Assembly (NCBI RefSeq): GCF_036208045.1 | Contig: NZ_CP121472.1 | Location: 682,001 to 746,000 of the forward strand | Direction: 5' to 3' | DNA length: 64,000 nt | DNA from: Thiorhodovibrio winogradskyi | Lineage (GTDB): Bacteria > Pseudomonadota > Gammaproteobacteria > Chromatiales > Chromatiaceae | Shown here: piece by piece, positions 25,740-34,329 of the stretch | Position numbering within the stretch: position 1 is the first letter of the stretch | How the letters are laid out: each line of letters starts with the position of its first letter | Translations under genes and position numbers: made by a program | Notes under the pieces: generated by a model | What the model was told of the DNA's origin: nothing | Databases searched by the model: none | The model's input: only the letters and a program-made list of their open reading frames with translations

Positions 25740-26917
25740 TCCACCGCGCGACGCTGCCGCCGATGCTGCTCGTAACGCTTGGCGCCCTGGCGGCGCTGAC
25801 GCCCTTCGCGATCGATCTTTACCTACCGAGCTTGCCGACACTTGCGCGCGATCTGGACAGCGATATCCGCCTGGCGCAGTTGAGTGTGACGCTGTATCTT
25901 TGGTTCTTCGCCAGCGCACAGTTATTCTTTGGGCCGTTATCGGATGTGCACGGGCGCCGACCGCTGATCGGCGGAGGTTTGCTGGTCTTTGCCCTCGGCG
26001 CGCTGGGCTGCGCACTGGCCCCGTCGATCAGCTTGCTGCTGCTCTGCCGCGGTCTGCAAGCCATTGGCGGCGCCGCTATTGCCGTGACGATTCCGGCCTT
26101 GGTTCGAGACCGCTTCGCGAATGATGACTATGCTCGGGTGATGACCCTGGTGATGTTGATCATGGGACTGGCTCCACTCATCGCACCGAGTCTTGGCGGA
26201 CTGTTGCTCTTGCTGGGCTCCTGGCGCTGGGTGTTCGCCACCCTCCTTATCATTACTCTGGCCACGGCACTGCTATTCACCCGGGTTATTCCCGAAACCC
26301 TACCACCGCAGCGGCGGCAGCCGCGTCTAGGCGCGCAACTGCGCCACTATGGGCGCATTCTTGGCCATCGGCGAGCGCTGGCTTATCTGGGCACGGCCTC
26401 GGCCAGCTTCGCGGGGCTAATGGCTTTTGTGGTGGGCTCGCCCTTCGTCTATATCGAGCTGCATGGCATCTCGCCGCAGATCTTCGGCCCGTTGTTCGGT
26501 GCCAATGTGGCGGCGGCGCTGGTGGTCTCGCTACTAAACGCCCGCCTGATTCCGCGCTTTGGCGCCGAACGGATGCTGCGCGTTGGGCTTGGCGTCCAGG
26601 TCTTCGTTGCCGTGCTATTGCTGGGGTTAACTAAAGTGCCCGAGCCAAGCCTGTGGCTCATCGCACCCTTGACTGGTGCTTATCTTGGCATGACAGCACT
26701 GATCATGGGCAATGCCATGGCTGGGTTCATGGCAGACTTCGCCGCGCTGGCCGGCACCGCCTCGGCCTTCGGCGGCGCGGTTCGCTTCGCAGTGGGCGCA
26801 CTCAGCGGCTCGCTAATCAGTCTGTTGCACAACGGCAGCGCCACGCCGCTCTTGGTTGGAATGGGGGTGAGCGGTTTGCTGGGCGGGTGTTGCTATTGGC
26901 TTGGTGCGCGGAAGTGA
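25736..26917 (+). CDS. Bcr/CflA-type MFS drug exporter
   Basis: 393 aa, twelve membrane segments. Seen: FAIDLYLPSLPTLARDL at the first segment, GPLSDVHGRRPLIGGG (MFS motif A between TM2 and TM3), and [20 protein letters not shown] (motif C of drug:H+ antiporters). AAGGA is 7 nt before the ATG. The family exports bicyclomycin, sulfonamides or chloramphenicol; the specific substrate cannot be read from sequence. Confidence 0.93.
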   Translation: MIHRATLPPMLLVTLGALAALTPFAIDLYLPSLPTLARDLDSDIRLAQLSVTLYLWFFASAQLFFGPLSDVHGRRPLIGGGLLVFALGALGCALAPSISLLLLCRGLQAIGGAAIAVTIPALVRDRFANDDYARVMTLVMLIMGLAPLIAPSLGGLLLLLGSWRWVFATLLIITLATALLFTRVIPETLPPQRRQPRLGAQLRHYGRILGHRRALAYLGTASASFAGLMAFVVGSPFVYIELHGISPQIFGPLFGANVAAALVVSLLNARLIPRFGAERMLRVGLGVQVFVAVLLLGLTKVPEPSLWLIAPLTGAYLGMTALIMGNAMAGFMADFAALAGTASAFGGAVRFAVGALSGSLISLLHNGSATPLLVGMGVSGLLGGCCYWLGARK

Positions 26918-26951
26918 GGCAGGCAGGTCTCCGCCGTCAGAGCAAAGGCCC

Positions 26952-27350
26952 TCACCAACAGGGGGCGGCCAGGCTGGACGCCAATCCCATGACATCCCAG
27001 GGCGAGGGCATCGGCATCCCGGACGGGTATCCACCGGCCTTGAGGCGGATAACAAACTCGGCCCATTGCAGCGGACGCGGCAGACCACCATGCCGCAACG
27101 CCAGCGCATGCAATTCACCCACAAAGGCACGATCGCAGGCAATATCGGAGCCAAAACCGGCGGTGCAAAGATCGTGTCGCATGCAGGCCGCGTCGAAGGG
27201 GTCGATAGGTGGCGGAACATGGCCGGCTTGGGGCCAATCGATCCCGCACCAGTTGCCATAGATGGGCATGCATTTGAAGGCCAGAGCGCTCTCGCTGCCG
27301 CCGGCAAGACTCATAGCCATCAATGCAACCACAATTGTCTGTCGGATCAT
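26952..27350 (-). CDS. Secreted phospholipase A2-like protein
   Basis: 132 aa from ATG 27350 (GGAGAGG upstream). There is a signal peptide (IVVALMAMSLAGGSESALA), then GNWCGIDWPQAG and PIDPFDAACMRHDLC. The latter is the PLA2 active-site signature with catalytic His-Asp and flanking Cys, and the GNWCG stretch resembles the Ca-binding loop. Bacterial PLA2 proteins hydrolyse phospholipids outside the cytoplasm. The gene stands alone, converging with the exporter gene. A longer frame to 27470 lacks a signal sequence. Confidence 0.75.
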   Translation of the reverse strand: MIRQTIVVALMAMSLAGGSESALAFKCMPIYGNWCGIDWPQAGHVPPPIDPFDAACMRHDLCTAGFGSDIACDRAFVGELHALALRHGGLPRPLQWAEFVIRLKAGGYPSGMPMPSPWDVMGLASSLAAPCW

Positions 27351-27535
27351 CGAACCTCTCCGCTCTTGGATCAAGACTGTGCGAAAGTGTAGCACGCGCG
27401 TTCCTCCGATCTCATCGACGCGATCAACCAGAGAATCGCAATACGCTCTTTCAGGGGCGACATCGGGCAAGCAATCATTGCCAAAGTCCCCAATCGATCA
27501 TCAGAGGACATAATCAACGCATCGGAGTCTGGTTC

Positions 27536-27694
27536 TATGTCCAAACCAAAGCACCCCTGGCAATTTCGATCACGCTTTCGCGCCAATGCCTTCGGCTGGA
27601 AGGGCTCCAAGCTCGCCTGCGAGCGGCTCAAGCAGGCGCTCACACTCACCGAGATCATTTAGGTGGCGCGCTCGGACCCGTTGCTCGCCGCTGA
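27536..27694 (+). pseudogene. Fragment of a conserved hypothetical gene with nonsense codon
   Basis: ATG 27536 opens SKPKHPWQFRSRFRANAFGW and ALTLTEII, then TAG, then VARSDPLLAAE in the same frame. The pattern matches the N-terminal part of a conserved family I recall as having KVARKDPVLAAEGA at this point. The reading stops at the GAATTTAACGGGTC repeat, so the gene is both interrupted and truncated. Confidence 0.5.
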
Positions 27695-27829
27695 ATTTAA
27701 CGGGTCGAATTTAACCGAATTTAACGGGTCAGGATCGATTTAAATATCGGGAACAGACCAGGACGATCAAATCGCGTTACGTTTTGCTCCAACCGAAGCT
27801 GTTTTCGCTCTCGCTCAACCGGCCCGGCT
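27693..27829. repeat. Left composite direct repeat beside the Rpn gene
   Basis: GAATTTAACGGGTC occurs at 27693-27706 and 27717-27730 (a partial copy lies between), and CAACCGGCCCGGCT at 27816-27829. The same two landmarks recur at 28979-29105, offset by about 1276 bp. The GC-rich end also forms a hairpin, GGCCCGG (27821-27827) with a downstream CCGGGCC. Confidence 0.7.
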
Positions 27830-27959
27830 GAGCTTTAAAAACCGGGCCAGGCTCGCATTATTTTCCCTGCGCGCGACACCGCCTGCCTGGAGAAGGGGGG
27901 ATCACAAAAATGACTTTAACAATCGGAAACCCCTTATAGCTGCGCTTGAGGGATGCGAA

Positions 27960-28931
27960 TCACTGCTCGGCGGCGGTGTGCAAGGCAGCCAACCAGGAGT
28001 CGGCATCGGTGCACAGCACAACATCGTCGGCAAGCTGCTCGAGCCGATCCAAATCGGTGATACGCTCGAGCATCGGCTTGCTTTGTTCGGCAGCGGCCTC
28101 GCCGAAGCGACTGTGGAGTTGGCGCAGCAGCGTGCGGCGGGTACTTTCGATAGCGCCTTCCTTGTGGCCTTCCCTGCGTGCCGCGTTCAGCAGTGTGACC
28201 TCATCACTTAGCGCACGGGCGCGCGCTTCGGCCCAATAGCGCTCCTGCTCATCGGCGCTCAGGACGCGCAGCTTGGCGTGGGCTTTCTGAACGGCGGGGT
28301 GGGCGAGATTGTTCATGACAGCCTCCTCGTTCCAGTGCTCGAAGTAAGCGATCCAAGCGGACAGGCGCTCGGGGAGTTGGCCGAGCCGGTCGGCCTTGCG
28401 CAGTTCGACAATGTTGACCTCGATGGTTTCCTCAAGGCGCTTGGCGCGCTGGGGATCGTACATCACAAAGCGCCACAGGGCATTGTTCTTGTCGCCGGGC
28501 TCGCCTTTGAACAGGTCGAAATCGAGCAGATGGATGCCGATGACCGCCTGGGCTTGCTGGTAGTCCTTGCCGACTTCGAGTTGCTCGCTGTAGAGGCGCG
28601 AGAGGTACATCATGGCGCGCCGGATCCAAAACGTGAAGTGTTGCACCTGAATCTCGATGTTGAAGCGCCGCCCGCGCTCATCGACGCCCTTGAGATCCAG
28701 CACCAGGCGCTTGCCGGTGATGCGCTCGGGCGTCAGGCGGGCATCAAGCAGGGTGATCTCGACAATCGGTGGTTCGTCGGCGCGCACCGCATTAATCAGA
28801 TCGATCAGCAACTCCGGCTCTTCGGAGAAGATGCGGAAGAAGACGTAATCGTTTTTCGGATCGAGCAGGCGGTTGGTTTTCTCGGTCATGGTAGGGGCGG
28901 GCAACATCGGTTTCGCGCTCGGATAAGGCAT
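27960..28931 (-). CDS. Rpn-type PD-(D/E)XK nuclease/putative transposase
   Basis: 323 aa. LLDPKNDYVFFRIFSEEPELLIDLIN is the typical N-terminus of the Rpn (YhgA-like) family. The nuclease core is seen as LVLDLKGVDERGRRFNIEIQVQ, with Asp then the E-x-Q catalytic pair. GHKEGAIESTRRTLLRQLHSRFG near the C-terminus is the usual family tail. Rpn enzymes cut DNA and promote RecA-independent recombination. It lies between two diverged direct repeats, which suggests a mobile unit. The start is ATG 28931; ATG 28889 (MTEKTNRLLDP) is an equally possible start. Confidence 0.9.
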   Translation of the reverse strand: MPYPSAKPMLPAPTMTEKTNRLLDPKNDYVFFRIFSEEPELLIDLINAVRADEPPIVEITLLDARLTPERITGKRLVLDLKGVDERGRRFNIEIQVQHFTFWIRRAMMYLSRLYSEQLEVGKDYQQAQAVIGIHLLDFDLFKGEPGDKNNALWRFVMYDPQRAKRLEETIEVNIVELRKADRLGQLPERLSAWIAYFEHWNEEAVMNNLAHPAVQKAHAKLRVLSADEQERYWAEARARALSDEVTLLNAARREGHKEGAIESTRRTLLRQLHSRFGEAAAEQSKPMLERITDLDRLEQLADDVVLCTDADSWLAALHTAAEQ

Positions 28932-28978
28932 ATGTCACCACGAACCGCTAGCCTTGACCAACCACGGAGGCTAACTGT

Positions 28979-29105
28979 AATCAAACGGGTCCAATCAAAC
29001 GGGTCAGGTTAGGTTTCATTTTCCTGGATGAGATTGAATAAACCTGCGCTATTCGCCAAACTCTGTGCATTCGAGCGGGTTAACAGTTGCGCAACCGGCC
29101 CGGCT
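28979..29105. repeat. Right composite direct repeat beside the Rpn gene
   Basis: AATCAAACGGGTC occurs at 28979-28991 and 28993-29005, and CAACCGGCCCGGCT at 29092-29105. The gap between the two landmarks is 86 bp here and 85 bp in the left copy. The sequence between landmarks has diverged. Confidence 0.7.
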
Positions 29106-29554
29106 TTTAATGTTTTTCGGCTGGAAAATCCCAAGACCTCCGAATAATGATCGAAAGGCGTGAAAACTGGGATGATTGCTCTTGACCTTTAACGCTTCTC
29201 TCAGTGGTTGCATCTGTTGTGGATTGGACGTCGGACACCTGAATTGGCTGCGCAGTCGTCGCGATCAGCGATAAGCCCCTGTGGAGAACCCAGAAGACCT
29301 GTTGGCTCGCCCGCGTTTGCGTGTTTCACTGGAGCACTTCGAGATGGTTGAGCCGCAATCAGGCGGCGAGCCCCATGCCGCTGTCGCGCTTGGCTTCCAA
29401 CTCCTGTCCTCAAGGAACCGCCTGGTCTTGAAAACCGGCGAGATCCAGGAGCGCCAAACACTGCCCCCCGATCCGTCTCTGGAACAGGTTGTGCTGGCAT
29501 TCAACCGCGCAAGCGCGCGGTGTCGCGCTTTGTTGCCGAGGTGTCAGATTTGCG
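29106..29554. other. Gene-free region
   Basis: No ORF with recognisable protein character is seen. The minus-strand frame 29265-29504 has unnatural composition rich in Ser/Arg/Trp. Probably decayed sequence between the Rpn element and the CinA-like gene. Confidence 0.35.
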
Positions 29555-30322
29555 CTAGGGCTCGCGATAACGCATCTTTGCCGCCCCGAGCCGCGCCTTG
29601 AGTGCGTTCATGGCGGAATCCAGCGCACCGCGACCGCGAAAGCCCAAGCGGATATGCGCGTCCTCACCCATGTGCGGCAGGCTAAAGAGCTTGAACGCGG
29701 GGAATTCCGCCCCAAGCGCCTGCATGATGGGGATGAGCTGACTCTCTGGCACCCCAAGTACCTCAATCGCTTGTTCCGCGAGCGGCGCCGACAGCTCTCC
29801 AGTGGACCCATACAGAGTGTCGAGCACCCAGTCCGCCATTGGCCAGGCCATGGACGGGAAGCCGGGCAGGAAGCAATGTCGATGGATCTGAAAACCCGGC
29901 ACCTGGGTGACCGGATTGGGGATCAGAGTGCTGCCATCGGGGAGCTCGGCCATCAGAATTCGGTGCGGATAGGCCTCGGCGCCAAAACGCTCCTCAATGA
30001 TGGCGCGCGCCTCGGGATGCTGCACCAGGGGGGTACCAGCCGCGGCGGCGGCGCAGGCGCGGGTATGGTCATCCGGGGTCGCGCCGATGCCGCCGCAGCA
30101 AAAGACCGGCTCGCCAGAGGCAAAGGACAGCCGCAAGTGGCGCTCAATGGTCGGCGGATCATCGGGCAGCATCCAATACCAGGCCAGCTGATGCCCGCGC
30201 GCCAGCAGCCGCTCGCGCAGCGCCGGAAAATGGCCATCGCTGCGGGTGCCATTCAGCACCTCATCGCCGATGACAATCAGTCCGAAGTCAAGTGGTCCAC
30301 TGATCTTGCAGGTTTCCAACAT
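29555..30322 (-). CDS. CinA-like molybdopterin-binding-domain protein
   Basis: 255 aa. FGLIVIGDEVLNGTRSD and FCCGGIGATPDDHTRACAAAAA are the conserved blocks of the MoaB/MogA fold found in the N-terminal half of CinA (competence/damage-inducible protein). The amidohydrolase half (PncC) is absent, so the protein is a stand-alone CinA-N type. CinA-N domains hydrolyse ADP-ribose; whether this one does is inference. It lies 45 bp downstream of the lysE-like gene, same strand. Confidence 0.85.
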   Translation of the reverse strand: MLETCKISGPLDFGLIVIGDEVLNGTRSDGHFPALRERLLARGHQLAWYWMLPDDPPTIERHLRLSFASGEPVFCCGGIGATPDDHTRACAAAAAGTPLVQHPEARAIIEERFGAEAYPHRILMAELPDGSTLIPNPVTQVPGFQIHRHCFLPGFPSMAWPMADWVLDTLYGSTGELSAPLAEQAIEVLGVPESQLIPIMQALGAEFPAFKLFSLPHMGEDAHIRLGFRGRGALDSAMNALKARLGAAKMRYREP

Positions 30323-30367
30323 CTTAAGACATTTCTGTGTAGGGACGAATGGATTCGCCTAATGGAT

Positions 30368-30988
30368 TCACCACCCGAGCAATCGCAGACCGTCCCGCGC
30401 CAGACCAAGCGCCAGGGCGCAAAGCGCGAGCCCAAGCACAACAAGGACTGTGCGGTAGGCACGCTGGTTCAGGTATCCGCGCGTGCGGCCCATCAGCATT
30501 GCAATCAGCACCTTGGTGCCAACCAGCAATCCATAAAAGCTCAGCAGAAAAGCCGCTGGCGCTAGTGCGCCAGTTTCGCCGGCGCGAGTCAGAATCGGCC
30601 CGCCAACACCCAGCCAAAACAAATAAGGGTGGGGGCTAAACACATTGGCCAGCAGGCCCTTGCGCAGCGAATGGGGCGCGACTGGCACTGCCTTGGGGTT
30701 GGGCAACTGAGCCGGCGCGCGCAGTGTCTGCAAACCAAAGCCGAACACCAGCAGGCTACCCACCAGCGACAGGGCACCGAGCACGGCATCGGAATCCGCC
30801 CACTGACGCAGCAGCAACCAGCTCGCCAGCACCAGCGGCAGATCGGTGATCAAGGGCGCAAGCGCGACCCGCACCCCGGCAGCCGTGCCATGGCGCAGCG
30901 CCTCGGCCAGCACCAGCGTCAACAAAGGCCCAGGCGCGACACCGGCGGCAAGTCCAAGCACCAGGCCAAGGATGAAGAACTCAGTCAT
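30368..30988 (-). CDS. LysE-family amino-acid exporter
   Basis: 206 aa with about six membrane segments. The N-terminus ILGLVLGLAAGVAPGPLLTLVLAEALRHG contains the LysE signature (PGP). LRKGLLANVFSPHPYLFWLGVG is the conserved middle segment. It probably exports a basic or neutral amino acid. First gene of a two-gene unit with the CinA-like gene. Confidence 0.88.
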   Translation of the reverse strand: MTEFFILGLVLGLAAGVAPGPLLTLVLAEALRHGTAAGVRVALAPLITDLPLVLASWLLLRQWADSDAVLGALSLVGSLLVFGFGLQTLRAPAQLPNPKAVPVAPHSLRKGLLANVFSPHPYLFWLGVGGPILTRAGETGALAPAAFLLSFYGLLVGTKVLIAMLMGRTRGYLNQRAYRTVLVVLGLALCALALGLARDGLRLLGW

Positions 30989-31111
30989 TGTTCGTCAGGG
31001 TGCGTGGTGTCAGGCGGGGCAAGAGCGGATCGCAGTGGCGAAACGCCAGCTGAAGCGAGCCTGGTCAGTATAAAGCAGCCGCTTTTCCGAACGCCCAACA
31101 GGCTCAAGGTC

Positions 31112-31543
31112 TTAATCAGCGGCTGCCTTAACCGTCGGTTCCATGTCCACTGGGCAGTTGAGCGAGCGTGCAATCAAACAGAGCTTGTGAGATTTTTCCA
31201 GTATCCTCTGTCCCTGCTCCTCTTTGCCGGCGGCAACTGTCAGTTCGGGGCGAATCAGAATGCGCTTGAAACGGTAGCCGATCTTGCCCTCCTGGATCAG
31301 CTCGCCCTCGGCGGTTGAGCGGTAGTCTTTGATCTCGAGTTGTGACATGCCGGCGATGACCAGCACATAGTTTGCGAGGCAGGTCTCGGCCGCGACCACC
31401 AGCAGGTGCTCGGGGCTGAAGCGATCATGGCTGTGCGGGGAGCCAACTGGCAAGGTCGCATGCTCGTCAATGGCGATATCGCCACCTTCGCCATCTCCTG
31501 TCCAGCTGTAAGCGGTGTGATAATGCATGGGAATTTGGCTCAT
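31112..31543 (-). CDS. OsmC-family protein
   Basis: 143 aa. SPEHLLVVAAETCLANYVLVIAG carries the first redox cysteine of the OsmC/Ohr fold and KLCLIARSLNCPVDM the second. These proteins reduce organic hydroperoxides. AAGGAG lies upstream of the ATG. Divergent from the vanZ-like gene, 20 bp apart. Confidence 0.9.
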   Translation of the reverse strand: MSQIPMHYHTAYSWTGDGEGGDIAIDEHATLPVGSPHSHDRFSPEHLLVVAAETCLANYVLVIAGMSQLEIKDYRSTAEGELIQEGKIGYRFKRILIRPELTVAAGKEEQGQRILEKSHKLCLIARSLNCPVDMEPTVKAAAD

Positions 31544-31563
31544 CTTGGGAATCTCCTTGGGTA

Positions 31564-32016
31564 ATGAATGACACTATGAATTGCCTTGGTGCCTCATCAG
31601 CGCATGGCCAGCCGATCCGGCTCAAGTTTTGGCGCGGCATCGCCTGGTTGCTGGTGATTCTGGTGGTGGTGCTATCGGTGCTGCCGACCAGTGTGCCACC
31701 GGGATTTGATGGTGGCGACAAGCTTCAGCATCTGCTGGCTTATGCGGTTCTGGGGTTTTTCTTCGCCGTCCTCTATCCGCGCCACCAGCGCCTGGCTCTG
31801 CTGGGGCTGATTCTGCTCGGAGCCCTGTTGGAATGGGTGCAGGGTCTGCTGCCGGTGCGTGTTGCCAGTCTGCCCGATTGGCTGGCCGATGCCTTGGGTG
31901 TTTTGCTTGGCATCTGGCTGGCGCAATCCCGGGCGCGGGCTCTGTTTGCCTGGCTCGAACAGAAGATCCTGATGCTTGCCATGGTATTGGGCCGCCGCGC
32001 TCACAGGCGCAATTGA
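31564..32016 (+). CDS. VanZ-family membrane protein
   Basis: 150 aa with four hydrophobic segments. GGDKLQHLLAYAVLGFFFAVLY and GALLEWVQGLLPVRVASLPDWLADALGVLLG are the family pattern (D-K-x-x-H, E-x-x-Q, D-x-x-x-N/D). Function unknown beyond glycopeptide relatives. The C-terminus overlaps the convergent metallo-beta-lactamase gene by 16 bp. Confidence 0.88.
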   Translation: MNDTMNCLGASSAHGQPIRLKFWRGIAWLLVILVVVLSVLPTSVPPGFDGGDKLQHLLAYAVLGFFFAVLYPRHQRLALLGLILLGALLEWVQGLLPVRVASLPDWLADALGVLLGIWLAQSRARALFAWLEQKILMLAMVLGRRAHRRN

Positions 32017-32741
32017 GCCCCGGCGCCGCCGGCATGGGCATTTTCGCCAAAGGCATGATGGAAAGCAGCGATGCCGGCTTCGCCCGTGCAATGGGTGGCC
32101 ATCACATCGGTGATGCCGAGATCCCGCAACCGCTGGATCTCGGCAGCAATGGCCGACGCGTCGGAGTACATCAGATGAAAACCACCGATGGCCCAGCGCG
32201 CCGGCGCGGGCAGCCAGTCGTTCGCCCTGGCGACCAGGGCGCTCATGCCTGGGTGGGCGCAACCGCTGATGACCGCAGCACCGCTTGGTGTCTCGAGCAC
32301 CAGCGCATGCTCGGGTGGGTCGCTTGCGAGCATGCCGGTGGAATGCACGCCCTTGGCGATCTGGAGCGGTTCGTCATCGGCAATAAGGCAGTGGATCCCA
32401 AGGTCGATCAAATCGCCAAGCAGATGTTTGGAGAAGCCGCTGTGCAGCACGCACTTGATGCGGGGGTTAAGTTCGAGTATCGAATCCAGCCCGCCAATAT
32501 GATCCCAATGTGCATGCGACAGAAACAGCCAGTCGATGTCGGTCGGCGCCACGCCAAGCGCGTGCATGTTGGCCAGCAGCACGCGTCCGTTGCTGCCAGT
32601 GTCAAACAGCAAGCGGTGGCTCGGCCCCTCGGACCCGAAGGCGAGGCCAAACTCAATAAGGGCAGAGAAACCCCAGAGGGGACGCGTGCCAGGCGCGCCC
32701 GGGATGTTGTCGTAAAGGATCTGGAGTTGCACAGGTGTCAT
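32001..32741 (-). CDS. Metallo-beta-lactamase-fold hydrolase (dihydropterin phosphate synthase-like)
   Basis: 246 aa from ATG 32741 (MTPVQLQILYDN); the open frame extends to 33041 but without family character. LLFDTGSNG, LFLSHAHWDHIGGL (HxHxDH metal site), SGCAHPGMSAL and MATHCTGE are seen. The order of motifs matches the MBL subfamily that includes archaeal dihydropteroate-precursor (beta-RFAP/DHPPP) synthases. The substrate is not certain. Convergent with the vanZ-like gene. Confidence 0.85.
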   Translation of the reverse strand: MTPVQLQILYDNIPGAPGTRPLWGFSALIEFGLAFGSEGPSHRLLFDTGSNGRVLLANMHALGVAPTDIDWLFLSHAHWDHIGGLDSILELNPRIKCVLHSGFSKHLLGDLIDLGIHCLIADDEPLQIAKGVHSTGMLASDPPEHALVLETPSGAAVISGCAHPGMSALVARANDWLPAPARWAIGGFHLMYSDASAIAAEIQRLRDLGITDVMATHCTGEAGIAAFHHAFGENAHAGGAGAQLRL

Positions 32742-32866
32742 CGCGGTTGGCTTCTTGGACGTCGAGGAGACTTGCGGGTTGGATGGGTGGCATTCCAGCA
32801 TGCCGGGCGACCTCCGGTCGATGAAATCTGTCACCGCGCGGGCCAGGCTGCCGGCGTGCGGGCGCC

Positions 32867-33565
32867 ATGACCAGCTCAAGCCAGCATGATGCCACGCCGA
32901 CCGGCTCACCTCGGTGCGGAGGGGTGGACGGAAGCTTTGGGCTGGTGGCGTTCGATTTCGACGGTACCCTGGCCGACAGTTACGGCTGGCTGGTGGGTGC
33001 TCTGAATCGGTTGGCTCCGCGCCATGGCTTTCGCGCCCCAAGTCCCGCTGAGGAGCCCAAGCTGCGCCAACTTAGCGCGGCGGCCATTTTGCGCCGGCTT
33101 GGGATTGCGTGGTGGAAGCGCCCGCGGGTGGCCCGCGCCTTGCGCCAGTTGATGGCGCGGGAGATCGACCAAATCCGGCTCTTTCCCGGCATTCCCAGCC
33201 TGGTGCAAAGCCTACGCGCCCACGGCCTGAGACTGGCCATCGTCAGCTCCAACGCGCCGGAGAATATCGCCTCCGTTCTGGGGGAGTGTCACTTCGGGCT
33301 CTTTGAGCGGGTGGAAGCCGGTCTGAGCCTCGGCGGCAAGGCGACAAGCCTGCGCGCCCTGCGGCGGCGTTATCGGCTCGCACCCGGGCAACTGCTCTAC
33401 ATCGGCGATGAGGTGCGGGACTTGGAGGCCGCGCGCGCGGCCAAGGCGGCAAGTGGTGCCGTCGCCTGGGGCTACAACCACCCGGATGCCCTGCGCGCCT
33501 TGCAGCCGGATTTTCTGTTTGAGTGTCCCGAGGACATTGCCCGGGTACTGACCCCGCATGGCTGA
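32867..33565 (+). CDS. HAD-superfamily phosphatase, Gph-like
   Basis: 232 aa. The HAD core shows LVAFDFDGTLADS (nucleophile and acid Asp), LAIVSSNAPENI (motif II Ser), GGKATSLRAL with the motif III Lys, and LLYIGDEVRDLEAARAA (motif IV). The helical cap is that of phosphoglycolate phosphatase-like proteins. Substrate unknown. Confidence 0.88.
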   Translation: MTSSSQHDATPTGSPRCGGVDGSFGLVAFDFDGTLADSYGWLVGALNRLAPRHGFRAPSPAEEPKLRQLSAAAILRRLGIAWWKRPRVARALRQLMAREIDQIRLFPGIPSLVQSLRAHGLRLAIVSSNAPENIASVLGECHFGLFERVEAGLSLGGKATSLRALRRRYRLAPGQLLYIGDEVRDLEAARAAKAASGAVAWGYNHPDALRALQPDFLFECPEDIARVLTPHG

Positions 33566-33681
33566 GAGGGCTCGGCTGCGATTCAGGCGCGAGCCCGGAC
33601 GCGCGTGAGGCCAATATCGAGCGCCCGGGTCAAGCAATGGGATTAAGAACTGGGATCAGAAACGGGGATCAGGCGCTGGCA

Positions 33682-34242
33682 TTAGGCACGACCGGAGAAG
33701 GAACTGAAGGCAGAGGGATCTCCGCCACGCGACTGGCTCCCGTAGGAATCCATCAGTCGTGTGACATTTTGGCGCACTTGTTCGTTGACATTCATGTCCC
33801 GCGCGCCTTCGCTCATGATGTTCTCCGCACCGGGATTGGCCTGGCCGGTCTCCAGCGGCCCCGTGGCGCGCGTCAAGGCTTGCAGTGTCGGCGTGAGATT
33901 ATTCCCGGCGCTCATGTCCGAGCGTCCAGGGCCTGTCGTGCTGGCGGGATTGGTGGTCTCGGTGCCGGGTGGATTTTGTCCAGGCACTGATTCCAGCATG
34001 CTCGAGCGCGCCCCGGGTTGTTCGCCCGGGCGGAAGGCACCCTCTTGCTGCCCGATTTGCAATTGGCTCTGCGAGCGATCTTGCAACCTATCCTGCAGCT
34101 GGGTTTGCTCCGGCATGGGCGCGCCGTTCTCGAGCGGCGATGAACCCTGTTGTTGGCTCAGTGCCGCCGACGACATGTTGCCAATGCTCTGTTGCGGGTA
34201 GTTCAGCGGTTGAAAGCTGGAAATGCTGCTGATTGCGCTCAT
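33682..34242 (-). CDS. Disordered Gln/Ser/Pro-rich hypothetical protein
   Basis: 186 aa, GGAGACAACC before the ATG. Almost no predicted structure: Gln/Ser/Gly/Pro-rich throughout, with a short helix near the end (NEQVRQNVTRLMDSYG). No family recognised. The opening MSAISSISSFQPLN resembles the start of small putative motility proteins, but this is too weak to name it. Confidence 0.65.
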   Translation of the reverse strand: MSAISSISSFQPLNYPQQSIGNMSSAALSQQQGSSPLENGAPMPEQTQLQDRLQDRSQSQLQIGQQEGAFRPGEQPGARSSMLESVPGQNPPGTETTNPASTTGPGRSDMSAGNNLTPTLQALTRATGPLETGQANPGAENIMSEGARDMNVNEQVRQNVTRLMDSYGSQSRGGDPSAFSSFSGRA

Positions 34243-34329
34243 GGTTGTCTCCGTGCCGGTTGCACCGGCGAATCTGGCTCCCAGGTCACCTTAAGAATGA
34301 TTGGGCTTGTTCTCTTCAATACTAGCCGA

